64,000 nucleotides of DNA from Setophaga petechia (Eukaryota > Chordata > Aves > Passeriformes > Parulidae), in NCBI GenBank assembly GCA_024362935.1, contig JANCRA010000014.1, positions 6,527,258 to 6,591,257 of the forward strand, written 5' to 3'. The translations under genes and the position numbers were made by a program. Positions 49,515-62,006 of this stretch are shown here, piece after piece; positions within the stretch are counted from its first letter, which is position 1; each line of letters opens with the position of its first letter. The notes beneath the pieces were generated by a model that saw only the letters and a list, made by a program, of their open reading frames with translations, did not search any database and was not told the origin of the DNA.

Positions 49515-52500
49515 GTGAGGCGGCGGCCTCGGCCAGCGCCGCGGCCCACGGAGCGGCGGAGCCTCCCGGGGCAGGCCCGGGGCCGCCGGAACCCCCGGCC
49601 CGCTCCGGACACCTGTGGGGCCGCTCGGCCCCCGCCGGGCCGGAGCTGCGGCGGCCGGGTTACCGGGACCCTGGGAACGGGATAGCGGGATTTCTTGGGT
49701 ACTGGTTACCGGCACGGCCCCCGGGCCGGTACCGGGCCCCTGGGGTGTGTCTGAGGGGAATGTGTTATTATGAGCATTTTCTGCCTTTGACGGGCAGAGG
49801 AGCTCGCCCGGCACCAGGAGCTGCAGCCCTGTGGGGAAGCTGCAGGAGTGGCCAGCAGTGGCCACAGGCAGCGGAATGCCCAAGGCCCTGTGGGGCCGAG
49901 GTGGGGGTCTCCTGGTGCGTGACCCGCCTTCAAACAGGCTCTCCAGAGACATTCAGAACTGGGCTGTGTGTGTAGGAGAAGTTGTGAACGTCTCTTCACT
50001 TTGTTTCTCCCTCCCGTCAGTTTTTAGAGTGGTGTTGCTCAGGGCCCTGTGCCTTCTCCAGGCTGTTTTGCATCAAGGAGCCGTCCTCACGATGTTTGGA
50101 GATACTGAGCTGTGCTGCTTCACCCATCACAAACCATCCATGGTTTAGTGATTCTGCAAAATACTTGTTGCAATCTCTGAGACCAAGGCTGCAACCTGTA
50201 TTTGGTTGCTTGTGCACGAGCCTTAGCTGATTTTTTTGTGGTTTCAGCAGGAATGAAAGCCTTCACAGCAGTTCGGACAGCTGTGATGTTTGACCTGATT
50301 GGGCTTGTGAGAGCATTTACGAGTTGTGAGATGGGGGACAGGAAGCACAGACCTATCCTGTTGCCCATCAGTGGGTACCCATGTAGCTCTGTGAGGAGCT
50401 GGGATGCCTCACACTGCCCGGCTCTGTGTCTGTGTTTTGCACAAATATTTTGACTTTGAAAAAGGATCAACAGCTTATTTGGATGGTGCAAGGACAGGAC
50501 GCATTAAAGACTCTTAGACTGGGGATGTAGAGTGCTGTCAGCCTGGATAAGCCATAAGCAGGCTGTGCTGACCCTGCTTGGAGGTGGAGGTTGGACTGGA
50601 GACCTCTGGAGGAACTTTCCCTTGTGAATTGTTCTGTGCAGGGTGATACTGTTATGATTGTGTGGCCCATGAGTGGCCAGCAAGAGTTCTTTGTTTCAGT
50701 TGCAATAGTCTTGCAGTAGTGTCTCTTGCATGAAGCATGACCAGCCTGGGTGTGCTTGTTGTGAGGATTGTCATGCTCTCTTCAGCAGTGCATGAAATGC
50801 CCCTGTCATTTTGGTGAGAACTGGAAACAGTATTTGACATTTTAATTTGTCCTGGTGCATGCTTGAGATTACTGGGTTCATAGCTGTTCTAATGTAGACT
50901 TTCATATCTTTGCAAAAAGAACCAGCAGGCTGTGATTTCTACTTCTTTTTAGATCTTAGGGAATATCTCAAGCTTTTGTGATGTGGGGAAAACCCATATA
51001 GTTTTTTGGCCTTAGTAGGATGTGCACTGCTTGTGCTGGTGGAGAGTGTGTGTGTGGGTGTGCAAGAGTGCACCTGAGTGTGTCAGTGTCCAGAGGCAGT
51101 CAGCCATGCCCAGCAGTACAAACCAAGTCCCCTTGGTGACCAGTGGCTGGCTGGTGGCTCCCCCATATTGCGTGTCCTTTTTTTACCCCTTATTGCACTC
51201 AAGTTTGACTCTCACTCTTTTATGTTTGTTTATTTGGGCCTCTGATATGAGGCTGAGTCCCTTGTGTTCACTGCAGCATGTTTTGATAGATGCAAGTCTT
51301 GCACTCAGTGTATGTGCAGCATGCTGGGCCATAAACTCTTGCTGGTACTCTGGGGCAGTGATCAAAGCCTTGGAAACAGCAAGGTCCAGGAGAGTAGGAG
51401 CCAAGTGAATGTAGATGGGTCCTCCTGGGGTCTTACTCCTTCTCTCAATGGAGCTGTGTGTGCCTCTTTTTCCCCTCTCAAGTGAGTCTGTGCTGTCTGC
51501 CCCTCTTCTGTTCCAGGTGCGCAATGGCCACATCAAGCGAATCACAGACAATGACATTCAGTCACTGGTGCTGGAGATTGAAGGAACAAATGTCAGGTAG
51601 GAGAAGCCTCTTCTGCTGTTCTGGGGGAGCAGGACTCTGCCCTGAAGCAGAGTGAAAGATGGCAGTGCCCAGCAGACATCATCTTCAAGCTGCAGCAATG
51701 TGATGGCAATGTCTTTGTCAATAAATGGAAGAATCGGGGTCACATCACTGATACTCCCCTGTGGCAGTGTGCTGTGCCTTTCCCTGGATGTGCTTGTAGA
51801 GCTCTCATTCTTATCCTCACTGGGGCTAAGGGATAAAAAATAAAATCCCATTATTCTTCCATCACGTGAAGGGAAAAAAAGCGGTATTTAATACCCAGCC
51901 TCAGTCAGCACTGCCAGTTACTGAAAAAGCAGCACTGTCTGCTGTCTCTTCTATTGTCTTGAGCCTGTTTTCCTCACGTGACAGCTGCTCTCCCTACAGC
52001 AGGAATATCAGAGGGAGATTTATGAGAGGAGTTGCTTGTGGAGCTTCTCTTAGCAACCTCGTCTCCATCGCCCCGGGAGACAGACGCCAGCTCTGTGAGC
52101 GGGCTCAGAGTCTCCAAGGCTTCTCCAGGAGTGATTCAGAGCAAGGCGCTCCTTATAAGGGCAGTGGAGACTCCTCTCCTGCAGACAGACTGAGCCAGTG
52201 CTTCTCTTCCTCCAAGAAGTGTTGATACAAAACTTGCCAGGCCTGACGTGTACTTCTGGGGCTCACAGCCCTGTTTTCCCAGCTGTATAGAGCACACAGG
52301 GCCTCTGCCGTGATCTGGAGGGCTCTACCTGTTCAGTCAAGGGTAGGAGGAGGTTGTGTTAAGAAACAGTGCTGACATGGTCTTGAAACAGGGGAGGTGA
52401 AGCTGTCCAGGAAGGTGTTTCATGCCCTGGGTGAGAAAAGTGCAATTTGAGATGCATTCTTTGTGCCTTTTATCTTTTTCTGCCTACAGCTACCTCTGAA

Positions 52501-55395
52501 ACTCCCCCTCCTGTTACAAGAAGCCCTCGCTGTTGCTGAGATCTTATGATCACAGTTACCCATTTCTGCCTGTCCTCCAAGGCTGCACTGGGCCAAGGGA
52601 GAGACTCGGGTTACCTTGGGCTGTGCACTTTGTGCCGTGTGAGATCCTAAAGTGTTTTTCTCTCACCTCTCAGTACCACGTACATCACGTGCCCTGCTGA
52701 CCCAAAGAAGACCCTGGGCATCAAACTACCTTTCCTAGTGATGATCATCAAGAACCTGAAAAAATACTTCACTTTTGAAGTGCAGGTGAGGAGTGTGCAG
52801 TGGGGAGGCCCCTCCAGGGACCACTGAGGAAGGCGCCAGAGAGCCTGCAGTCTTGTGTTGGAACTTGTCCCAGGCAGTGAGTGATCCCCAAAACAGTTTT
52901 GCTTTCTTGACCATGTGGTGTGTCAGGTCTTCTGGTATGGGGGCATCAGTCAGCTGACAAACACATTGTTGCTATTCCTGAAAATGGATCTGTTTGCTGT
53001 GTTAAAATTACTTCTGCCGTGAAACGGAGGGGTGGGAGTAGAGAGCCCTCTTGGAGTCGGGTAGTGCTGTCCTGGGGAGCCTGGCGCCGGGGTGAGCAGC
53101 CTGCCTTCCTTGCCCAGGTGCTGGATGACAAGAACGTCCGTCGGCGGTTCCGGGCGAGCAACTACCAGAGCACGACTCGGGTGAAGCCCTTCATCTGCAC
53201 CATGCCCATGCGGCTGGACGACGGCTGGAACCAGATCCAGTTCAACCTGTCCGACTTCACGCGCCGCGCCTACGGCACCAACTACATCGAGACCCTGAGA
53301 GTGCAGGTGAGGAGCTGCCCTGGGAAACCAAGGGCTGCTCATGTTCCTGCTGCCTGGCACAGCAGGATGGGAATCTGGCTTTAGCCCTCTGGGGTTCCTT
53401 TGCCAGCCCTGCACTTTGCAGAGCACCATGGAAGATGAGCAGAGGCCTGACTGAGGCCTCACCTAACTTGCTTAGGCCAGGATGAAGGAGCCCTTTTCCC
53501 TCTTGTTTCTCTGGCTGTGTGTTGGTTAGGGTGAGAGTTGCAGTTCCCTGTGGCATGCCATGAAAACTGGGTATTGCCTTACTGTCCAGATAGGCTGGAC
53601 AGTGATCAGCTGAATGGGAATGTGGATGGGAAAGCCTCACGGTGTACAGTCCATTCATACCCCTGGTCAAGCTTGTTTCCTAGTGGTAGTGGAGTTACCC
53701 TGCTTTGACTGAGCCCCTTGTAACAGAGCTGATGCAGTGTTTGTTCCTGCTGAGGACATGGAACTTGTTCCATTTGCTAGGGAGTCATGTTCAGTGGTGT
53801 GTGTTATTTTGAGGAATGTCTGTGTGTGGAGCGTGCCTGTTCCTTGGTGTGAGGGGAGTGCTGCAGTTCCTTGCAGGATTGCCCTGAGGTGCAGGCAGTC
53901 AGCTGAGATTTGTCTGCCTTCTCACATACTCACGAGGGGAACCAGAGCAACTACTTTGCTGCCAGCTGATAGTGGAGGCAGCACAGGCTGGACAGGCTCA
54001 TTCCTGACCTCAGGGAGGCCCTGAAGTGGGCGTGTTAAAAATGCAGCAGGCTGAGGCTGTGGGTGTTCTGGCAAGTGCTGATACCAGCAAAGCAGAGGTC
54101 GGTTCACCGCAAAGAATCCCCTTAGCAACTAAGACAGTTGGCAGAGATACCAGAGCTTGGCCAAATCTTTCGAGTGTTCATACCTGGAGACGGGGATGCA
54201 AACGCAAAGCAGAGGGCACAGACCAACATTTTGCTGATGCCCTGTCAGATTCAAAAAAGCAAGAGAATGAGATAGATTTCCAGCTGCTGAGCCAAAGAAT
54301 CCATATTGCAGCATGACACCAAAGCTGGATGTGGAAAGAGCGCGTGGAAAATGGACTGACTCTTTGTTTTGACTCTCAGATCCACGCCAACTGTCGCATC
54401 CGACGGGTGTATTTCTCTGACCGGCTGTACTCAGAGGATGAGCTCCCAGCCGAGTTCAAGCTGTATCTGCCTGTCCAGAACAAGGCCAAGGTGAGCTAGA
54501 TGTGGGAAGGAGGGTGGGAGAACAGTGAGCCAGACTAGCATTCCTCTGCCTCCTCCTGCTGCCTTCGCAACCCGGAGTTTCTTCTGGCAGCAGAGCTCTT
54601 GCCAGCTTTGGCCACCGGCCAGGGAGCACCCTCTCTGTTGTCAGGGTGAGCAGTCTGTCTGGGGTGCTTTGTTGTGTAGCTTTCCTGCCAAAACACATGG
54701 AAATTGTCATTCCCATCTAGAAGCAGGGTGAGCTGTTCAGCTGCTCTCCATGTCCTCCCCGATTGTGTTGAAGGACTCTGGGCAGTTGCAGCCTCCCGGC
54801 ATCTCTCCAGAGCTTTCGTCCATGACTCAGCTCAGCAACTTTGCTCTTCAGAGCAGCTGCAGCTCCACATTTGTCTTCCAGGAGAGATTCTGTTTGTGTC
54901 CCTCTAGCCCAAAATGAGTCCCCTCCGATCTTTTCCCCGCCCAGTACCAGACAGTGGTGCCATGAGGGGGGAAGGAGACACCATGACTGCCCTCAGGAGG
55001 AGATGCCAAGCTCTGCTCCTGCAGCGATGGGAGAGGAGTGAACATGCTGGCACATTGAGAGATCTTGAGCAACATGCAGCAGTTTTGAGGCTTGTGAGGA
55101 AGCACCTTCTTTGCCAGGGCCAGCCTGTCCCAATGCAGACACTTCTTTTAGCAAAGAAGATTCCTGGGCAGAGTTTCAAGCTGCTGAGGGAGGATATTGG
55201 GGGCTGATAGTAGTGGGAGGTAGAAGGCAGTGTTAACTGTAGGTGACACCTCTGGGGAACCTGTCACTGCCTTCTGTGCTGTAGCAGCCTAACAGACGTG
55301 TGTGGGGAGTGCTTGGAGCCCTCCCAGTACTGTTGTCTTGTGCTGCCAAGTCTTGTAAGTGTCTCCTTTCTTCTCCCTGCTCTGTCCAGCAATAA
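49431..55395 (+). CDS. CFAP20: Cilia- and flagella-associated protein 20 (complete gene span, 6 coding exons)
   Basis: The exons join to 193 residues, the full length of CFAP20, starting [20 protein letters not shown] and ending LPVQNKAKQ. The protein fills the CFAP20/DUF667 family domain. It is a microtubule inner protein at the inner junction of axonemal doublets, needed for doublet stability and ciliary beating, and is also reported in the nucleus. It is one of the most conserved eukaryotic ciliary proteins, which makes identification secure. All introns are GT-AG. The final coding exon contributes only one Gln codon and the stop. No frame break or unusual residue is visible. Confidence 0.98.
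50560..50625 (+). mobile_element. CR1-like LINE 3'-end relic
   Basis: GGAGGTTGGACTGGAGACCT, followed by CTGGAGGAACTTTCC, resembles the end of avian CR1 elements, where a GGTTGGACTAGATGACC block leads to a TTCC-rich end. The terminal octamer repeats are not preserved. It lies in CFAP20 intron 1. Confidence 0.55.
51517..51596 (+). CDS. CFAP20: CFAP20 coding exon 2
   Basis: Residues 29-54 plus two bases of Ser55, starting [20 protein letters not shown]. Acceptor ttccag, donor gtagga. Confidence 0.97.
52674..52785 (+). CDS. CFAP20: CFAP20 coding exon 3
   Basis: Completes Ser55 and runs to Gln92: [20 protein letters not shown] through FTFEVQ. Acceptor cctctcag, donor gtgagg. Confidence 0.97.
53118..53306 (+). 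CDS. CFAP20: CFAP20 coding exon 4
   Basis: Residues 93-155, from [20 protein letters not shown] to NYIETLRVQ, the most conserved core of the family. Much more GC-rich at third codon positions than exons 2 and 3. Acceptor tgcccag, donor gtgagg. Confidence 0.97.
53581..53603 (+). repeat. Perfect 9-bp stem-loop in CFAP20 intron 4
   Basis: ACTGTCCAG and CTGGACAGT pair perfectly around the 5-base loop ATAGG. Could be chance; no family recognised. Confidence 0.6.
54380..54490 (+). CDS. CFAP20: CFAP20 coding exon 5
   Basis: Residues 156-192, [20 protein letters not shown] through PVQNKAK. Acceptor actctcag, donor gtgagc. If the intron were retained, the frame would meet a stop two codons later. 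Confidence 0.97.
55390..55395 (+). CDS. CFAP20: CFAP20 coding exon 6 (last codon and stop)
   Basis: After the acceptor tgtccag the exon begins CAA TAA, giving the final Gln193 and the stop. This restores the family C-terminus NKAKQ; the rest of the exon is 3' UTR. Confidence 0.92.
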   Translation, partial: Q

Positions 55396-55690
55396 CATCA
55401 CGTTGGGAAGAGATGTTGGCGTTCAAATTGTACAGAGTCAGAGTTTTCCTGGCTGTTCCTAAAGTGCTGAGCCTAAACTGTGCAGGTGGCCTGGTACCCA
55501 GTCTTGTCTTGCTCAAAGTGGCCACTGTGCCTCCAAAGAAGGGATTCAGCAGGAATTGTGGAGTTAAGTGTATCCTCTTGAAGTTAGCAATTTTATTTTT
55601 TATTTCCTTGTTTCCATCTCTTATATATGCTCTAAATATGGATGTAATACTTGTTCTTGAAAAGTTATTAAACATTTGGCTCTGTAAATC
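55396..55690 (+). other. CFAP20: CFAP20 3' untranslated region (end estimated)
   Basis: Short AT-rich UTR ending just beyond the ATTAAA at 55667. The end is inferred from the signal. Confidence 0.75.
55667..55672 (+). terminator. CFAP20: CFAP20 poly(A) signal
   Basis: ATTAAA, the common variant signal, about 270 bases after the stop, followed by a T/C-rich stretch. Confidence 0.75.
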
Positions 55691-55699
55691 TGCTTCTGT

Positions 55700-58600
55700 C
55701 TTCTTCCTCCTTTGATGGATCTTTTTAGTGCTTCAGAAAGTGCCAGAGAATTTCTTTGAGAACCCAAATGTTAGAATTTGCCTCTGAACTTGACTTTGAT
55801 CAGCACCCTCACTGTTTAAGGGATAGCACAGACACAACCAGCAGCAATCTGATGAGAGGAAAATTAGTGAGGTTTCCACAGAGAATACAGAAACTGTCTC
55901 CAATCCATGAAATTTGTGGTACTATGACAAAAACTCATGCTGTTCATGAAAATGGATTTTTCATTCCCTTTTTCCTCGAAGCCATTTTGCCCAGCAGTGA
56001 CAAATTAGGCTTACCTGCCCCTTAGGGCACAGTTTTGTTGGCTGTGTAGTTACCAGCTCACTCCAGCTCTCAGCCAAGCCTTCAGCAGCACGAGGCACAC
56101 AATAGCCCTCCAGCTGCCAGATTGTCCCTTCCCCAGGGATCAAAGGGGAGGTTCAGCACAACAGGAGCGGAAGTCTTTTCCTGTGCTGAAGCTGCCCTTC
56201 CCTGCCTCAAACCAATCTGCCTTTGTTGTAGAAAGGCTTGTGAAGGGGAGGCCAGAGACTCCATGAGTAAGGGGGTGAGTCTGGGAGTACATGATGCCTT
56301 TCCTGCCCAGGGCCAAGCCCCCATCAGTTCTGTGGAGGGCAAGTCCCAAAGGCTGGCACTGATCCTTCCCTAGGCTGTGCAGTGAATGGGGAAGACTTCA
56401 CTTCTGTTACTGCTCTGCAGAACAAAGCTGCTCTCTCCCAGGAGGAGGAGAGCCTGCTGGGGGACATCTGCCTTAGATTCTGGGTTTAATCCTGACCACT
56501 GAGACCCTGCCTGGCTTAAAGGTTTGGCATGTCTGTGCATCCTCTTTTTGCACCTCTGTGGCCTCTCCTGTAATGGAGCTGCTGAGCTTTGAACTGGAGG
56601 TGCTGCCACGTGGGGCTGGATTGCACCTGCAGAAGGCTTTCTGGAGAAGACCTTTCCAGTTCTTCTAGCAGCTGAACAGCTTGGTAGCTCTGAGGAGCCC
56701 AGCCAAGGAAGCCTACATGAGAAAGCACCATCCATCTTGCATTGACATGTCAAGGCTTGGCTGGACTCGGTCTGTTCAGTGGAATCGCACTGGATCATGT
56801 GCCAGGGCTTGGCCTTAATGAAGTCCATGGTGAGGTTTTCTCCATGTTTGCAAAGCTTGCCAGAGCTGCTGAGCAGATCCATCAGACCCCAGGAGGGTAA
56901 AATGTGCATCCTTTCCCGCAAGGCCTTGCTCAACACCATGTGTTTTGGGCAGTCTTTGGCAGCTGAACACTCAGCAGGAGCTGCTGCTGCCTTTCCCTGC
57001 CCTGCTGGAGCCTGTGCTGGAGTTTCCCCTGGTCCTTGAGCTGAGCTCACCCTGAGTGACCAGCCCTAATGCATTGAGAGGGGCTGGGCTCCTCTGGGCC
57101 CCGAGCTGGCTGCCTCTGCAGAGATCAGATGGGCCCTGCTGCCAATTCCTGCCCGACCTCTAGGAGCTGTGCCAGCAGATTTGCTGGAATAAACTCCCAG
57201 CCACAAACCCTTACATCCATATGGACCTTCTGTGTATTTTTAAATATGAAACAAAATACTGAATCTTCCTGTTTACTTGCTGCACAGAGTGGAGCATCAT
57301 TGGTTACTGGCTCTTTCCTTTACAGCCAGATGCTTGGTGATTTACACAGTGCTTCCAAAATCTTTCTCTTCTAATCCCTCTCTCCCATCAAAACTTTAAC
57401 CATCTCGCTGAAGGTGGGTGAAGTTGGATACTCTCCCTGTGGGAGAAGAGGATGCTGCTGGTTGATGGGCCAGAATGTCAGAGGCATCCTGTCAGCAGCC
57501 CTTTCCTAAATGTGCACAAGCAAAACTCCTGTGGTGGAGCACCCAGCTTCTTACTCCTTTGGTTATGGCTTTTCATGTGGCTGGGATGCAACATCCTCTT
57601 ACATGGAAAGAGTGAAGGAATGCAGGAAGGAGGTGGGGGCAGAGGTAGGAGTCAGGGATGGCTACTGCCTGCCTGCTCCTGGGGCAGCCCCAGCTGGGTT
57701 TGAGGGGTGGGCAGAGGAGAGTCCCAGTTCAGTGCAGGCAGCCTGAGGAGAAAAGATCTTCAGTGTCTCCTCGTTCACCTTTCTGTGGGTGGCCTGCTCC
57801 TTCCTTCCTGCATAAGTCCTTGTTGCAGTTCATGTTTAGTGGGAGAGAAAAGAATCTTTGTGGGGAGCCCTGGTTTCAACCCCGGGCAGAGCAGGGCCCA
57901 CCCAAAGATCAGTTTTCCTTTTCTGCACCAGCTTTTCACCTTTGTCTTCCACTGGCTGGGGAAAGGTTCTGCACTTGGACACTTCAATCAGGACCTCAGT
58001 GCTGGAAGCTGCTTTCTACATGAAAGGCAGAGCTTCCCTTGGAAAGCTTGGGTGCTGAAATTCGGTGAGCGCACAGGCTGCAGCTCCTCGGAACAAGGGA
58101 CCTGCCCTGGGCTGGGCCAGCAGCAGCAGGCTTGGGCTGGAGCAGCTGGCAGTCCCTGTGCTGGGAGCCAAGGCTGGGACATCCCGAGGCTCCAGTGGCT
58201 CTGCCTGGGCAGGTGGCAGCTGCTGGCAGAGCAAGCAGGCAATAGGATTTTCCTGGAAAGCTTTCTCAGTTTGCTCTGCTGCTGGGGCAGAAGAATCCTG
58301 TGTGAGTGTCCAGCCCAGCAGACACTGTCTGGCAGGACATTGATACAAGCTTCTGTCCCTGCCTGTGTTGGTCCCCTTGCACTTTGTCACTTTCCTATCA
58401 AGTGGGTCCTGGCAAAGAAGCACAGAGCTGTTATCACAGAGGGATAAGCAGGAATCAAAAAAATCTGGGCCAAACTCTGCTTCTTGTCCATTCTGCATCT
58501 CCCTGGATGTCTTGGGCCAAATGTTGTCATCTTTATAGAAGGATTACACCTCCAGGGCGACGTTAATCCTTTGCAGCTGTTGTCTAATGTGGGGCAGGCA

Positions 58601-61600
58601 GTGCTGGAGGCAAGGGAAATATTTATTTTGAGTTTTACCACTGGCCACCGCCCAGGAAAACCAAGTGACGGTTCTGGGGACTTTGGCCACTGTGCATGCA
58701 GAGAGAGCTGATGTCCCTGCCCTGCCAGCGCCTGCAGGAGAGGGATGAGAACTTCCCCTGGCAGGCTGCAAAATGGGACCACCCAAACACCATTTATTTG
58801 GGTAAGGGACCAATTGTGCACCCTGAGAGCTAACCTGGGATACAGTGGGGAAAGCCTCAGAGCTGCTAGAGATGAGAAGATGATGGACGCCAAGTTGTGC
58901 TGAAGCAGAACTGCAGCCCACCTGCTTCACCATCCCTTCACGTGTTTCCTCTGCAGTCCCAGGAATGACTTTCTGTGAGATGAGGGGTCCCAGCACCCCG
59001 GGAGCAGGTTGGGGTCTGCCCTGTGAGTGTGAGGGGAGGAGAGGGGCATGAGCCACACACACCTGAGCTGAGCTCAGCGTGGTTGGTGGGTGCATCTCAC
59101 CCTCAGCGGGGCTGTGCTGGCACCGCCCTGTGTGCAGCGAGCACAGGCAGCAGGTTCAGCCCCTCCCGGGCCCCGCGGCCCTTCCCTCCATCCCCAGCAT
59201 TGTTTCCTCCGACCTTGAGCTGCCCGGTTGCTGCTTGCTGTATCCCAGCCCCGGTTCTTCCTCTGCACTGAGCCCGGCTTCCTCTGTGTTTTCCGGGTCC
59301 TTTCCTCAGCGCTGAACTGAGGATCGTGCCCTGGCTCACAGAGGAAGAGGAGGATTCTCCTGAGATGCTGCCAGAAGGGCAGAGAGCCCCTGCCAGCCAT
59401 GATCTCCCCCTCACACCCACCCCAGCACAGCAGGGCCAGGAGCACGCTGAGCTCCCAGGGTCTTTTCCAGGTCAGGCTCTCCAACCTATTTTTGGGAAGC
59501 AGGGAGCTGCCAGGCTCCCTGGGAGTGGATCCTGGCAGGGCAGCCCGGTGCCTGCCGGGGCCAGGCTCACACTCCCCATGCTCCCAACAGCCCTGTCCTT
59601 GAAGCAGGTGCCTGCTGCCCTCCTGGGCTCACACCCACGGCTGGCCAGAGGTGAGCTGACCCCACTGTGGGCGTGCAGGGGCCTCCAGCAGAGCCTGGGC
59701 GCCGCTGAAATGCTGGGCTTTGTCTCCAGCAGGTCCCTCACTGCTGTCCATGAGCGTTTCCAGATGGCCCCGGGCTCCTGGCACCAGCTCTGCTGCAGCA
59801 TCCGGGGAAAAGCGGGAGGGGGTGGGAAGCGGTGTCCCAGCTCACCAAGCGTGGTGGCCTGGGCCTCTGCTCCCAGCGTCCCTAATTCCCGCTGGGCAAT
59901 TGTTCCCAGCTCCTGTCCCACTCTGAATCAGCAAGGAGGCTCCTCCCCTGCCATGGAAGGGATGCCATAAGCAGCTGGCCCTGGGCATCCTTGTCCAGCT
60001 CTGCCTTTCCCTGCAAACCAGGCGTCTTTCCAGGTACCAGGCTTTGGGGTCCCAGCCCTGCACCCCATTGAGCCCTCTGTACCCCCAGCAGAGAAGGGAA
60101 ACACGGCTGCCGTGGGAAATACAGCTGTTGTTGGAAATGCATCTGCCACGGAAGTGCATCCCGTGTGGGAAATGCATCTGCCGTGGGAAATGCATCTGCA
60201 CTGGCCTCTGGGGCAGTCTCTGCAGGGGTGGGGAGAGTGAACCCCAGCCGTGCTTTCCTCCTGCCTCGCCTTTTGGCCAGGTTCGTGGCTTTTGGCAGCT
60301 CCTGGTGCCTCTCTGGCCCCGGTTCAGCACAGGCTGGAGTGTCAGGCTGCCCCATGGCAGGGCTCCCAGCTCAGCAGAACTATGGGTCCTCCTCCCTCAG
60401 CTCTGGGGAAGACCCACACGAGCACAAATCTGAGCAAAATGGTCAAAACTGAACTGAAAGAAGTTAAAAGCCAAGGAATGTGACCCAGCAAGGCTTGGCT
60501 GATGGAATACAACAGCCCTGAGCCACTTGGAGATCTTTTTCCACCCACTCCCCCCAATTCCTCAGGGGTTTTCTGTTCCTGATTTTGACTTCTCACTTGG
60601 CTGCAGTGATGTGCTGAGTCTGAGCCAAACGTGTTTTCCAGGGAATCAGCTCATGGCTGGAAATCACTGCCCAGTGTGGGTAGGGATGGAGGCTGGGGCA
60701 GGGGGTGGGTGACTCAGGCCACAGGGTTCCCCCCAGCACCACAAAAATGGGGCGAGAGCCAGCATCCATCCTTCCCTTTTACAGTAATTAGTGGCTGATG
60801 AGTAGCTGGGCAGCCCAGGGTAATTCAGTGCTGGGAAGTGGTTGTAGCAGTCGGGAACTGAGCCAGCAGCTCTGGGCCCTGGGGAGGGGGAAGGATGGGG
60901 GAAGCACAAAGTCTTCATATCCTCATCCATGAACTGGGGGAACCCTCCCATCCACCCACCCGGGCTGGCAGGAGGGGATGAGGGCAAAGGAGCAGCTGGA
61001 GCACCAGGGCAAGGGGAGCAGGGCAGGGGTGCACCAAGACAGAGGGGCAGAGAGGCAGGGCACAGGTGCTGGCCCTGGTCCTGCTGCAGGGGAGGCTGGA
61101 GGAAGCAAAGATGCTGACTGGAGTAAATTCCCACATGGGGATGCTCCCAATTCCACAGGGTCATCCCCACAGGGACGGGCCAGGTTCACACAGCCCCCTT
61201 GCCCAGCACAGCCCAACCAGCCTTCCCACCAGGGCAGCAATGGTGCTGGACCTCTGCTGCCCACCCCAAGGCTGCACCTGCAGAACAAACCTGGCTCCAG
61301 CTGCCACCCCTGTGGTCATCATATCACCAGCTTCTGTGGTTTGGTTTTTCTTCCCATTAATGGCTGAGCAACATTTTTCCCCAGATAAAGCCAGTTTCCT
61401 ACCCCTGAAGTCTAATCTTTCCCACTCCCATGATTATTTCTCTGATCTCTGCAGCAGCCGTGACTCCTCTTGCCTTCCTCTGCCGAGACGGCAGTGGTGA
61501 GACAGGATATGGCCACCCCTTCCCCCCAGGAAACTCAGCAGGGCTGCGTGGGGACAGGGAGCTGGAGCACCCTGTGAAGTGGCTCCAGGAGGGTCCCCCA

Positions 61601-62000
61601 GCTGCTGCCGGCCCCTGCACGGGGAAGGGAGGTGGCTGCCCAGGGCTGAAGAGCAGTGCTGGCCGGGGGAGAACAAGGCACCCTGTGTTCCCAGCGAGGC
61701 CCTTGTCACTGCCATGGGAGCTGCTGAAAGGCTGCTCTGTCCACTGCTGGGGGTGGGGGGGCTGCTTTAGCTGACCCCCTTCAAGTGGCAGCCCCAGGGC
61801 AGGGACTGCTGCAGGGACATCACTTGGCCATGCTGGCCCCTTCCCTGCATCCCCTGGCATGGTACTCAGTTCCCTGAAGGTGCCACGCAGGGTGACCCCC
61901 CCAGACAAGCCCCTTTACCACCAAATTCATCCAGTCCCTCCCAGGGCACCCCCGCAGCAGGAAGGACAATGGCACCACAGCTCTCCACACACCCGACCCG
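55700..62000. other. Intergenic DNA between the convergent CFAP20 and MMP15 genes
   Basis: About 6.3 kb, GC-rich towards MMP15, with no recognised gene. Several open frames of 150-250 codons (for example 56370-57050 minus and 57707-58447 plus) lack domains, overlap on both strands and start at GTG or weak ATG codons, so I treat them as chance. The minisatellite at 60103-60204 is the only clear structure. AATAAA-type signals on the minus strand at 58622-58627 and 58793-58798 are far from MMP15. Confidence 0.6.
60103..60204. repeat. 18-bp minisatellite, about 6 imperfect copies
   Basis: Degenerate units of 17-20 bases built on GCATCTGCCGTGGGAAAT follow one another from 60103 to 60204. As the period is a multiple of three, it reads on the minus strand as a repeating ADAFPT-like peptide, which explains the open frames here. 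Confidence 0.85.
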
Positions 62001-62006
62001 TTTAAT
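62001..62006 (-). terminator. MMP15: Candidate poly(A) signal of MMP15
   Basis: TTTAAT on the plus strand is ATTAAA on the minus strand, about 620 bases after the MMP15 stop. It is the first reasonable signal I found, but a longer UTR cannot be excluded. Confidence 0.45.

Larger units (their letters stand above)
49100..49720 (+). promoter_or_regulatory. CFAP20: CpG-island promoter of CFAP20
   Basis: Dense CpG begins near 49.1 kb and fades after 49.7 kb, covering the likely 5' UTR, coding exon 1 and the start of intron 1. There is no TATA box. An RFX X-box-like site lies inside it. Confidence 0.8.

Noticed and set aside
56370..57050. 226-codon minus-strand frame between CFAP20 and MMP15
   Set aside because: Nominal start is GTG, no recognisable domain and no transcript signals; open frames of this size occur by chance in GC-rich bird DNA.
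57707..58447. 246-codon plus-strand frame
   Set aside because: Biased Gly/Ser/Leu/Cys composition, opposed by minus-strand frames over the same bases, no family resemblance.
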